In this document: positions 56,830 to 64,000 of the stretch, piece after piece
Layout: each line of letters begins with the position of its first letter
Position numbering within the stretch: the first letter of the stretch is position 1
NCBI RefSeq assembly: GCF_000744815.1
Contig: NZ_JQMQ01000005.1
Location: 380,055-444,054 of the forward strand
Direction of reading: 5' to 3'
Source of the DNA: Phaeacidiphilus oryzae TH49
Lineage (GTDB): Bacteria; Actinomycetota; Actinomycetes; Streptomycetales; Streptomycetaceae
Length of the DNA stretch: 64,000 bases
The notes under the pieces: model-generated
What the model saw: the letters and a program-made list of their open reading frames with translations, nothing else
The model's database searches: none
What the model was told of the DNA's origin: nothing
Program-made: the position numbers and the translations under genes

Positions 56830-57801
56830 TCAGACGCACAGCGGCCTGGCCACCTTCAGCTCCTCGCGGGCGATCAGCCGGCGGACCGACTCGAGGACGG
56901 CGGCGTCCGGCTCGTAGCGCGGGGCGTAGCCGAGCCGGGTCCTGGCCTTCTCGATGGAGAAGTACTGGCTGCGGTAGAGGTGCTCCCAGCTCACCTCGGC
57001 GTGCTCGGGGGTGGTGCTCCGGCGGAACTCCTCCCAGGTCACCGACTCCAGCTCGGCGCTCTGACCGAACCAGCCGGCCGCCGCGACGGCGTATCCGCGG
57101 ACGTTCAGCGCGCTGGGGGCGACGATGTGGAAGTCCTCCCCCGCCGCCGCCTCCCGCCGCTCGATCGCCAGCTCGAAGGCCTGGGCCACGTCGTCCGCGT
57201 GGACGTGGTGCATCAGCTCGACGCCCAGCCCGGGGATCCGCAGCGGCTCCCCAGCGGAGAGGGTGTACCAGACGTCCGGGTCGAGGTTGCCCAGCGGCCC
57301 GATCGGGTGCCAGCCCGGGCCGACGATGTGGCCCGGGTGGAGCGAGGTGGTCGGCAGGCCGCCGGAGGCCGTCTCCCGCTTGAGCATCCGGGCGATCCGG
57401 TCCTTCTGGACGCCGTACTCGCCGAACGGCTCGGTGCCGTTCTCCTCGGTGATCGGCAGCCGGTGGCTCGGCCCGCAGCGCCAGACCGAGCCGCAGTGCA
57501 GCAGGTGCCCGGCCCGCCCGCGCAGCCGCTCGACCAGCGCGGTCGCCGAGTCCAGGGTGAAGCACACCAGGTCGACGACGACCTCGGGGTCCAGCCCGGC
57601 GACGGTGTCCCCGAAGACCCCCTCGCGGTCCTCGCTCTCCCGGTCCGCGACCACCCGGCGCACCTCCTCCCACTCGGGGGATTCGACGTAGGCGGCCCGG
57701 TTGCCGCGGCTGATGCTGACCACCTCGTGGCCGGCCCGCACCAGCCGGGGCACCAGGAAGGTGCCGATGTGCCCGCTCCCGCCGATCACGACGATTCGCA
57801 T
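56830..57801 (-). CDS. NAD-dependent epimerase/dehydratase (extended SDR)
   Basis: This 323-residue Rossmann protein begins at ATG 57801 with GGGAGAG upstream. The cofactor motif is VVIGGSGHIGTFLVPRL (residues 4-20). A catalytic YGVQKDRIARML (Tyr/Lys) follows, with HPGHIVGPGWHP later. It resembles NAD-dependent sugar-nucleotide or atypical SDR proteins. Substrate unknown. Alternative ATG six codons upstream without better support. Confidence 0.88.
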   Translation of the reverse strand: MRIVVIGGSGHIGTFLVPRLVRAGHEVVSISRGNRAAYVESPEWEEVRRVVADRESEDREGVFGDTVAGLDPEVVVDLVCFTLDSATALVERLRGRAGHLLHCGSVWRCGPSHRLPITEENGTEPFGEYGVQKDRIARMLKRETASGGLPTTSLHPGHIVGPGWHPIGPLGNLDPDVWYTLSAGEPLRIPGLGVELMHHVHADDVAQAFELAIERREAAAGEDFHIVAPSALNVRGYAVAAAGWFGQSAELESVTWEEFRRSTTPEHAEVSWEHLYRSQYFSIEKARTRLGYAPRYEPDAAVLESVRRLIAREELKVARPLCV

Positions 57802-57849
57802 GTCTCTCCCATCGATCATCGATGACGAACGGGCCCATCGTCTCAGCGC

Positions 57850-58092
57850 TCAGTCGTAGTAGCGACGCTCCTCGATGAAGCTCCCCGGGTGGTCACCGTG
57901 CCGGTGCTCGTCGGGAGGCGGCGGAGGGAGGCGCCGGCGGTAGATCCCCATGAACGCCATCAGGCCGATCACCCCGGCGATCATCATCACCACCCCCGCC
58001 ACATGGATGTTCACTCCCGGAAAATGCCAGTTCGCCGCGAAGGCGAGAATCGCGCCAGCGGCGATGAGTGCCACGCAGCCGCCGATGCCCAT
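57850..58092 (-). CDS. DUF6458 family membrane protein
   Basis: This 80-residue protein has two membrane helices (CVALIAAGAILAFAANWHF and IHVAGVVMMIAGVIGLMAFMGI). They are followed by a basic, Pro-rich cytoplasmic tail ending in EERRYYD. The GVNIHVAG linker between helices is typical of this small actinobacterial family of unknown function. 157 bases separate it from the sugar transporter gene. Confidence 0.85.
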   Translation of the reverse strand: MGIGGCVALIAAGAILAFAANWHFPGVNIHVAGVVMMIAGVIGLMAFMGIYRRRLPPPPPDEHRHGDHPGSFIEERRYYD

Positions 58093-58249
58093 GTCGTTCC
58101 ATCCCTTTCCGGGGTCGTAGTGAAGTCGTGCCGGCGGTTCTTCCCGCCCGTCCGTTCCTGCGCCTGCCCGCTCCCCCCGGCCGGAATCACGGCCGCCCTG
58201 GCCCGTCCTGGCCGGGTCGGCCGGTCTTCGCCGGCCGGGTGAGCTGCCG

Positions 58250-59680
58250 TCAGGCCGCCGCCTGCCGCTCGAAGACGGCGGTGATCTCCTCGACGGAACG
58301 GCCCCTGGTCTCCGGCAGGAGGCGGTGGACGAAGACCACCGCCAGCACGCAGAGCGCCGCGAAGCTGACCATCACCCAGCCGAGTCCGACCCCGCTCTGC
58401 CAGATCGGGATCACCTCGATCAGCGCGAAGTTGGCCACCCAGTCCACCGCCGCGCCGATCGAGGCCGCCTGCCCGCGCACCGCGGTCGGGAAGACCTCTC
58501 CCTGCAGCAGCCAGCCGGTGCCGCCCACGCCGATCGCGAAGGCCGCGATGAACAGGCTCAGTCCGGCCATCACCACGACGACCTTCGCGGTCCCGCTGAG
58601 GAACCCCAGCCCGGCCGCGGCGACCAGCGCCATCACCCCCATCCCGAGGTAGCCGCCGATCGCCAGCTTCCGCCGCCCGATCCGGTCGATCCAGCGGAAG
58701 GCGAGATAGGTGGCGGCCACGTTGACCGCCGTCATGATCGCGGTCACCTCGATCCCCGAGGTGGTCTGGGCCAGCTTCGAGCCGTTCTCCTGGAAGATCG
58801 GCCCCAGCAGGTGCGGCCCGTAGTACAGCGGCACGTTGATCCCGGTGATCTGCTGGAAGACGAAGAAGACGCAGACCACCACCAGTGCCCTGCGCACCCC
58901 CGGGCTCCAGCCCCGCCTGCGGTCCCGCTCGTACCGCCGGTCGGTCTCCTCCAGCTGGTGGGCGGTCCGCTCGACCTCGTCGAGCCCGGCCTCGACGCCG
59001 AGCCGGCCCAGGGTCCGCCGGGCGTCCTCGTAGCGATGCCGGCGGAGGAGCCAGCGCGGGGACTCCGGCATCCGGGCCCTGAGCACCAGCCCGAGCAGTG
59101 CCGGGACCGCGCCGAGGCCGAGGATCAGCCGCCAGTCCAGCGAACCCGCGCTGCGGGGCAGCGTCTTGAAGATGACCAGCGCCACCAGATAGGCCACCAG
59201 GATGCCCACAGTGATCATCCACTGCTGGAGGATGGAGAGCGCACCGCGCCGGCCGCTGGGGGCGTACTCCGCGATGTAGGCGGTGGCCACCGCCGAGTCG
59301 GCGCCGATGGCCAGCCCGATCAGGGTCCGGGCCACCAGCAGCACCTCGGCGTTGGGCGTCAGCGCGGAGAGGATCGCGCCCAGCGCGTAGATCAGCGCGT
59401 CGGCGACCAGCAGGCTCTTCCGCCCGAACCGGTCGGTGAGCGGACCGGCCGCGAGCGCTCCGACGGCGGCCCCGAGGGAGGCTCCGGAGACCAGGTAGCC
59501 CAGGGCGAACCCGCCCATCGGGTACGGCACGAAGTTCAGCGCCGAGCCGATGTTCGAGGTGTCGTAGCCGAAGAGGAAGCCACCCAGGGTCGCCAGCAGC
59601 GTGAGCGACCAGTAGAACCTGGTCGGTACCCGCCGGTCGAGTTCGGACAGTACGCCCGTCGTGGTGGTGGTGTCAGCCAC
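58250..59680 (-). CDS. Sugar porter (MFS sugar transporter)
   Basis: This 476-residue proton/sugar symporter-like protein starts at GTG 59680, with AGGGGAGGGG four bases upstream. Family signatures are GYDTSNIGSALNF in helix 1, DRFGRKSLLVADALIY, AEYAPSGRRGALSILQQWMITVGIL, PESPRWLL, the QQITGIN motif of helix 7, RIGRRKLAIGGYLG and PETRGRSVEEI at the end. Divergent from transketolase, so pentose or related sugar uptake is a sensible guess. A long frame upstream covers the promoter and was rejected. Confidence 0.93.
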   Translation of the reverse strand: MADTTTTTGVLSELDRRVPTRFYWSLTLLATLGGFLFGYDTSNIGSALNFVPYPMGGFALGYLVSGASLGAAVGALAAGPLTDRFGRKSLLVADALIYALGAILSALTPNAEVLLVARTLIGLAIGADSAVATAYIAEYAPSGRRGALSILQQWMITVGILVAYLVALVIFKTLPRSAGSLDWRLILGLGAVPALLGLVLRARMPESPRWLLRRHRYEDARRTLGRLGVEAGLDEVERTAHQLEETDRRYERDRRRGWSPGVRRALVVVCVFFVFQQITGINVPLYYGPHLLGPIFQENGSKLAQTTSGIEVTAIMTAVNVAATYLAFRWIDRIGRRKLAIGGYLGMGVMALVAAAGLGFLSGTAKVVVVMAGLSLFIAAFAIGVGGTGWLLQGEVFPTAVRGQAASIGAAVDWVANFALIEVIPIWQSGVGLGWVMVSFAALCVLAVVFVHRLLPETRGRSVEEITAVFERQAAA

Positions 59681-59725
59681 GGTCCCCTCCCCTAACGTGT
59701 CGTCGGTTGCCACGCCTACCACCGG

Positions 59726-59778
59726 CGGCAGCGGGCAAACGCCGACCGCGCCGGGCGCCGTTTGCCGGGCCGCTGCCG
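59726..59778. promoter_or_regulatory. Long inverted repeat in the sugar porter/transketolase promoter
   Basis: CGGCAGCG plus GGCAAACG (59726-59741) and the mirrored CGTTTGCC plus CGCTGCCG (59759-59778, with four extra bases in the middle) form a dyad around a 17-base centre. The GGCAAACG/CGTTTGCC halves resemble LacI- or GntR-type operators. The repeat overlaps the region from 45 to 17 bases before the transketolase ATG. Confidence 0.5.
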
Positions 59779-59794
59779 GGTTAGCCGCCGGTCC

Positions 59795-61810
59795 ATGGAC
59801 ACCACACCCACATCGGCCCTGCTGGTCGAGGAGCGATCGGACCTCGGCGAGGTGGCCGAGCTGGCCCGGCGGCTCCGCGTCGACTCGCTGCGGTCCAGCA
59901 CCGCCGCCGGTTCCGGACACCCCACCTCCAGCCTCTCAGCGGCCGACCTGCTGGCCGTGCTGACGGCCCGTCACCTGCGCTTCGACTGGTCCCGCCCGGA
60001 CCTTCCGGAGAACGACCGGCTGATCTTCTCCAAGGGCCACGCCACCCCCCTGCTGTACTCGGTCTTCGCGGCGGCCGGCGTGGTCGGCGAGGAGGAGCTG
60101 CTGACCGGCTACCGCCGGCACGGCTCCCGCCTCCAGGGCCACCCCACCCCCGTCCTGCCCTGGGTCGACGCGGCCACCGGCTCACTCGGCCAGGGCATCG
60201 CCTACGGCGCCGGCATGGCGCTGGCCATCCGCCGGCTGCAACGCTCGCCGGCGCGGGTCTGGGTGCTCTGCGGCGACAGCGAGATGGCCGAGGGCTCCGT
60301 CTGGGAGGCGCTCGACCTGGCCGGCCGGGAGCGGCTGGGGGGCTTCGTCGCCATCGTCGACGTCAACCGCCTCGGCCAGCGCGGCCCCACCGCGCTCGGC
60401 TGGGACCTGGACGCCTACGCCGCCCGCGCCCGGGCGTTCGGCTGCCGCGCGCTTACCGTGGATGGCCACGATCTGGCCGCCGTCGACGAGGCGCTGAGCA
60501 CCGCGGGCGACGGGCGGGAGCCCACCGTGGTGATCGCCAGGACGGTCAAGGGACAGGGGGTGGCCGAGCTCGCCGACCAGGAGGACTGGCACGGCAAGCC
60601 GCTCACCGAGGACCGCTGCGCCCAGGCCGTCGAGGAGCTGGGCGGCGTCCGCGAGGTGACCGTACGCGGCCCGCTGCCGCCCGAGCCGACCCCGTCGCCG
60701 GTCCCGCCGACCACCCCGACCCCGGCGAGGGCCACGGAGTCCGGCGGGCCGGCCGAGGCTGCCGGGTCCGGCGGGTCCGGCGAGGTGAAGCTGCCGGTCT
60801 TCGAGCCCGGGGAGTCCGTCTCCACCCGCTCCGCCTTCGGCAAGGCGCTGGCCGCCCTCGGCTCCCGGCCCGACGTGGTGGTGCTGGACGCCGAGGTGGG
60901 CAACTCCACCCACGCCCAGGACTTCGCCGAGGCCCATCCGGACCGCTACTTCGAGCTGTACATCGCCGAGCAGCAGATGGTCGCGACCGCGGTCGGCATG
61001 GCCGCGCGCGGCTACCGCCCGTACGCCGCGACCTTCGCGGCCTTCCTCAGCCGGGCGCACGACTTCCTGCGGATGGCCGCCGTCTCGCAGGCCGACATCG
61101 CCCTGTGCGGCAGCCACGTCGGGGTGGAGATCGGCGCCGACGGCCCCTCCCAGATGGGCCTGGAGGACCTCGCGATGATGCGGGCGCTGCACGGCTCGAC
61201 GGTCCTCTACCCGGCCGACGCCACCGCCGCCGCCGCGCTCACCGCGGAGATGGCGGACCTCCCCGGCATCTCCTACCTCCGCACCACCCGCGGCGGCTAC
61301 CCGGTGCTCTACCCGGACGGCGAGCGCTTCCCGGTCTGCGGCTCCAAGACGCTGCGGCGCACCGACGCGGACCGGGTGACGCTGGTCGGCGCGGGCGTCA
61401 CGGTCCACGAATGCCTGTCCGCCGCCGACGAGTTGGCCCGGCACGGGATCCCGGCGCGGGTGATCGACCTGTACTCGGTCAAGCCGGTGGACGCCGAGAC
61501 CCTGGAGTGCGCCGCCGAGGAGACCGGCGCCCTGGTGGTCGTCGAGGACCACCGCCCGGAGGGCGGCCTGGGCGAGGCCGTGCTCTCCGCGCTGGCCGAG
61601 CGGCGGCTCTCCCCTGCCGTGGCCCATCTGGCGGTGCGGGTACTCCCGGACTCGGGCGGCACCGCCGAGCTCCTCGATTTCGCGGGCATCTCGGCCGCCC
61701 ACATCACCGCCGCGGCCCGCGACCTGATCTGGTCCGAGACCGACGCCGGCGCCGACGCCCAGACCGACGCCGGAGCCGGCGCGAAGGGCGCGCGGACCAG
61801 CGCGGGCTAG
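59795..61810 (+). CDS. tkt: Transketolase
   Basis: This 671-residue thiamine-diphosphate enzyme transfers two-carbon ketol units in the pentose phosphate pathway. The N-terminal half carries AAGSGHPTSSLSAADLLAVL and the TPP/Mg motif GDSEMAEGSVWEALDLAGRERLGGFVAIVDVN (GDGE-like, here GDSE). The Pro/Gly-rich linker (about residues 290-330) separates it from the pyrimidine domain (ELYIAEQQMVATAVGMAARG, with the catalytic Glu) and the C-terminal domain. The chain is in one piece, whereas many actinomycete sugar-linked transketolases are split. Divergent from the sugar porter gene; shares a CTAG stop overlap with the next gene. Confidence 0.92.
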   Translation: MDTTPTSALLVEERSDLGEVAELARRLRVDSLRSSTAAGSGHPTSSLSAADLLAVLTARHLRFDWSRPDLPENDRLIFSKGHATPLLYSVFAAAGVVGEEELLTGYRRHGSRLQGHPTPVLPWVDAATGSLGQGIAYGAGMALAIRRLQRSPARVWVLCGDSEMAEGSVWEALDLAGRERLGGFVAIVDVNRLGQRGPTALGWDLDAYAARARAFGCRALTVDGHDLAAVDEALSTAGDGREPTVVIARTVKGQGVAELADQEDWHGKPLTEDRCAQAVEELGGVREVTVRGPLPPEPTPSPVPPTTPTPARATESGGPAEAAGSGGSGEVKLPVFEPGESVSTRSAFGKALAALGSRPDVVVLDAEVGNSTHAQDFAEAHPDRYFELYIAEQQMVATAVGMAARGYRPYAATFAAFLSRAHDFLRMAAVSQADIALCGSHVGVEIGADGPSQMGLEDLAMMRALHGSTVLYPADATAAAALTAEMADLPGISYLRTTRGGYPVLYPDGERFPVCGSKTLRRTDADRVTLVGAGVTVHECLSAADELARHGIPARVIDLYSVKPVDAETLECAAEETGALVVVEDHRPEGGLGEAVLSALAERRLSPAVAHLAVRVLPDSGGTAELLDFAGISAAHITAAARDLIWSETDAGADAQTDAGAGAKGARTSAG

Positions 61811-63939
61811 CTGAGGCCGAGGCCCGCCAGCAGGGCGTCCGGGCGCACCGGCAGGGAGCGGACCCGGATGCCCGTGGCGTCGTGGACGGCGTTGGCGACG
61901 GCGGCGGCCGAGCCGACGATGCCCAGCTCGCCGATCCCCTTGGTGCCCATCGGGTTGAGCTGCCGGTCGTCCTCCTCGATCCAGTGCGCCTCGACATGGG
62001 GCACGTCCGGGTGGACGGCGACGTGGTAGGAGGCCAGGTCGCGCTGGGCGTGATCGCCGAACTCCGGGTCCATCGAGCTGAACTCGGTGAGCGCCATCGA
62101 GAGCCCCATCACCATCCCGCCGACCAGCTGGGAGCGGGCCAGCCTGGGGTTGAGGATCCGCCCGGCCGCGAAGACCCCGAGCATCCGCGGCACCCGCACC
62201 TCTCCGGTGTCCGGGTCCACCGTCACCTCGGCGAAGTGGGCGCCGAAGGCGTGCCGGGCGAACGCGGCGCCGAGCTCCAGGTCGTCGGTGGTGTCGGCCT
62301 CCGCGGCCAGCCCCTCGACCGGCAGCGGCCGCCCGTTGTGCTCGGCCAGCCGGTCCCGCAGCAGCGAACCCGCCTTGTGCACCGCCCAGCCCCAGGAGGC
62401 CGTCCCGGAGGAGCCACCGGCGACCGAGGCCGGCGGCAGGGTGCTGTTGCCGATCTCCGGCCTGATCCGCCGCGGGTCGACGCCCAGCGACTCGGCGGCG
62501 ATCTGCGCCATCGCGGTCCGCGCCCCGGTGCCGATGTCGGTGGCGTTGACCAGGATCCGGAAGGTGCCGTCCGGCATCGCCCGGGCCTCCGCCCGGCCCG
62601 GGTTGACCAGCACCGGATAGGTCGCGGCCGCCACCCCGCGGCCGATCAGCCGGCGACCCGGCCGCTCTCCCCCGTCGGTGCGCCCGGCCGCCGCCCCGCC
62701 GCCGGGCCAGCCGAACCGCCGCGCGCCCTCGCGGAGGCACTCCGTCAGATGCCGGCTGCTGAACGGCCGTCCGCTGTCCGGCTCGGCCCCCGGATCGTTC
62801 CTGATCCGCAGCTCGACCGGGTCCACCCCGCAGGCCTGGGCGAGCTCGTCCATCGCCGTCTCCAGCGCGAACATCCCCGGGCACTCCCCCGGCGCCCGCA
62901 TCCAGGACGGCGTCGGCATGTCCAGCCGGGCCACCCGGTGCTCGGTACGGCTGTTCGGCGAGCGGTACATCACCCGGGCCGGCACCGCGGCCTGCTCGAC
63001 GAACTCCTTCAGCTGCGAGGTGCAGGTCTGCACCTCGTGCACCAGGGTCTGGATGGTGCCGTCCGGCGCGGCGCCGATCCGCACCCGGTGCCGGGTCTCC
63101 GCCCGGTGCCCCACCAGGGCCGGCATGTACCGCCTGGGGAGGGCGAGTTGGACCGGCCGCCCGGCCTCCCGGGCGGCCATCGCGGCCAGCACCGCGGTCG
63201 GCCGCGGGGTGCCCTTGCTGCCGAAGCCGCCGCCGACGTGCTCGCTGACCACCTCGACCTGCTCCGGTTCGAGGCCGAAGAGCTGCGCCAGCGCGGTCTG
63301 CACGGCGGTGGTGCCCTGGCTCGACTCGAAGAGGAGCAGCCGGTCGCCGTCCCAGGCGGCGGTGCCGGCGTGCGGCTCCATCGGATGGTTGTGCAGCGGC
63401 GGGACGTGGTAGCGCCGGTCGATCCGGACCGGCGCGTCCAGCAGCCCCGCGTCCGGCTCCCCGCGCTCCCGGACGGCCGGGTGGCCGCCGTTGACCTCGT
63501 CCGGCAGGTACAGCCCGGGGTGGTCCGCACCGAGCAGCACGTCGTGCGGCTCCTCCGCGTACTCCACCCGTACCCGGTTCGCCGCGCAGCGGGCCGCCTC
63601 CAGCGTGGCGGCCACGGCCAGCGCGACGACCTGCCCGCGGTGGTCGACCCGGGCCGACTGGAGGACGTTGAGCATCGGGTCGTCCGGCGGGGCCAGCCGG
63701 GGCGCGTTCTCGTGGGTGAGGACCAGCAGCGTCGCCGGGTCGGCCAGCGCCTCCGCGCAGTCCACGGCGGTGACCCGGCCGCGGGCGATGGCGGCGACCA
63801 CCGGCCAGGCGTAGACGAGGCCCTCCGGGTGCTGGTCGGCGGCGTAGCGGGCGGCACCGGTGACCTTCTCCCGGCTCTCCAGCCGGGCCGGGAAGGCGGC
63901 CTCGGGGTGCGTCCCGGTGTCGGTGTGCGCTGCGGTCAT
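61807..63939 (-). CDS. Molybdopterin-binding subunit of a xanthine dehydrogenase-family enzyme
   Basis: This 710-residue large subunit belongs to the XdhA/CoxL superfamily. The aldehyde oxidase a/b hammerhead is at about residues 10-130, and the Mo-binding domain follows (VSEHVGGGFGSKGTPRP, MRAPGECPGMFALE, RILVNATDIGTGARTAMAQ, GTKGIGELGIVGSAAAVANAV with the catalytic Glu). It lacks the CO-dehydrogenase active-site loop (VAYRCSFR), so it is a purine/aldehyde-type oxidoreductase, with substrate unknown. Its ATG overlaps the preceding gene stop (ATGA). Its TAG stop overlaps the convergent transketolase TAG in CTAG. Confidence 0.92.
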   Translation of the reverse strand: MTAAHTDTGTHPEAAFPARLESREKVTGAARYAADQHPEGLVYAWPVVAAIARGRVTAVDCAEALADPATLLVLTHENAPRLAPPDDPMLNVLQSARVDHRGQVVALAVAATLEAARCAANRVRVEYAEEPHDVLLGADHPGLYLPDEVNGGHPAVRERGEPDAGLLDAPVRIDRRYHVPPLHNHPMEPHAGTAAWDGDRLLLFESSQGTTAVQTALAQLFGLEPEQVEVVSEHVGGGFGSKGTPRPTAVLAAMAAREAGRPVQLALPRRYMPALVGHRAETRHRVRIGAAPDGTIQTLVHEVQTCTSQLKEFVEQAAVPARVMYRSPNSRTEHRVARLDMPTPSWMRAPGECPGMFALETAMDELAQACGVDPVELRIRNDPGAEPDSGRPFSSRHLTECLREGARRFGWPGGGAAAGRTDGGERPGRRLIGRGVAAATYPVLVNPGRAEARAMPDGTFRILVNATDIGTGARTAMAQIAAESLGVDPRRIRPEIGNSTLPPASVAGGSSGTASWGWAVHKAGSLLRDRLAEHNGRPLPVEGLAAEADTTDDLELGAAFARHAFGAHFAEVTVDPDTGEVRVPRMLGVFAAGRILNPRLARSQLVGGMVMGLSMALTEFSSMDPEFGDHAQRDLASYHVAVHPDVPHVEAHWIEEDDRQLNPMGTKGIGELGIVGSAAAVANAVHDATGIRVRSLPVRPDALLAGLGLS

Positions 63940-64000
63940 CGGCCTGCTCCTGCTCCTGATCCTGCTCCTGCTCCCGGCGTCGGTTCGGCGGCCAGTCGGT
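63936..64000 (-). CDS. C-terminal end of the adjacent XDH-family subunit gene (truncated by window edge)
   Basis: A frame entering from the right edge ends at TGA 63936-63938, overlapping the molybdenum subunit ATG as ATGA. It encodes about 21 residues, ending in Gly/Ala/Ser repeats (PTPGAGAGSGAGAGR). By position it is probably the FAD-binding (or [2Fe-2S]) subunit of the same enzyme. Confidence 0.6.
   Translation of the reverse strand, partial: RLAAEPTPGAGAGSGAGAGR
63943..63972. repeat. Five tandem hexamers (CCTGCT/CCTGAT) at the end of the partial XDH-subunit gene
   Basis: Four CCTGCT copies and one CCTGAT variant run from 63943 to 63972. On the minus strand they encode the Gly-Ala/Ser repeats at the C-terminus of the partial gene. 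Confidence 0.85.

Noticed and set aside
53652-57383. Plus-strand frame of over 1200 codons
   Set aside because: It crosses four real genes on both strands, is extremely Arg/Pro/Gly-rich and shows no family sequence; typical antisense shadow.
1-64000. Mobile element or genomic island boundaries
   Set aside because: No transposase, integrase, tRNA, flanking direct repeats or change in base composition was seen.

Overview
The window is a stretch of very high G+C DNA, densely packed with short-spaced or overlapping genes on both strands and rich in GTG/TTG starts. It carries Streptomyces-type families: MsiK-style sugar ABC systems without their own ATPase, ROK, WYL, MarR, TetR, LysR and XRE-cupin regulators, DUF6153, DUF6458, DUF4389, sucrase/ferredoxin-like proteins and a terpene synthase with a P450. 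This fits a chromosomal accessory or arm region of a Streptomyces, Kitasatospora or Streptacidiphilus-like actinomycete. I saw no tRNA, rRNA, CRISPR array, insertion sequence, integrase or phage gene.

Layout. 0-9.1 kb: an amino-sugar oligosaccharide uptake locus (ROK regulator, binding protein, two permeases and GH20 hexosaminidase on the minus strand; GH4 glycosidase and GlcNAc-type kinase divergent). 9.3-14.9 kb: three small regulator/target pairs, namely Old Yellow Enzyme with MarR, TIGR03086 protein with WYL, and an alpha/beta hydrolase lacking its serine, plus a secreted serine protease. 15.0-19.4 kb: HtpX with a SHOCT protein, then a probable CsoR-controlled copper pair (DUF6153 protein and a Met-rich multicopper oxidase). 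19.4-20.9 kb: B3/B4 protein and XRE-cupin regulator around three 21-bp repeats. 20.9-24.5 kb: LysR, cytochrome P450 and terpene synthase, a compact terpenoid cluster. 24.6-30.6 kb: TetR and FMN reductase, DUF4389, TenA-like, MFS, D-2-hydroxyacid dehydrogenase and a small membrane protein. 30.6-35.5 kb: an aconitase, MFS and ThrE-type exporter operon. 35.6-41.4 kb: a peptide/nickel-type ABC importer preceded by a leaderless, cysteine-containing upstream ORF. 41.4-54.8 kb: CoA and ring-degradation type genes (class II aldolase, thiolase, DUF35 OB-fold protein, amidohydrolase, SDR, DUF7064-like protein and phosphotransferase), mixed with methyltransferases, an MBL hydrolase, LysR and MFS. 54.9-64.0 kb: alpha/beta hydrolase, sucrase/ferredoxin-like protein, NAD epimerase, sugar MFS divergent from transketolase, and the molybdenum subunit of a xanthine dehydrogenase-family enzyme that runs off the end.

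Two themes recur. Many divergent gene pairs have a visible palindrome in the shared promoter, so the regulator-to-target assignments are testable. In-frame or intergenic short tandem repeats are frequent: the Gly/His insert in the P450, the Gly insert in the WYL regulator, the Glu/Arg/Val linker in the fused ATPase, and 9-bp and 6-bp arrays between genes. The observations most worth pursuing are the leaderless Cys uORF ahead of the ABC importer, the P450/terpene synthase pair, the copper pair with its CsoR-like box, and the aconitase/exporter operon.
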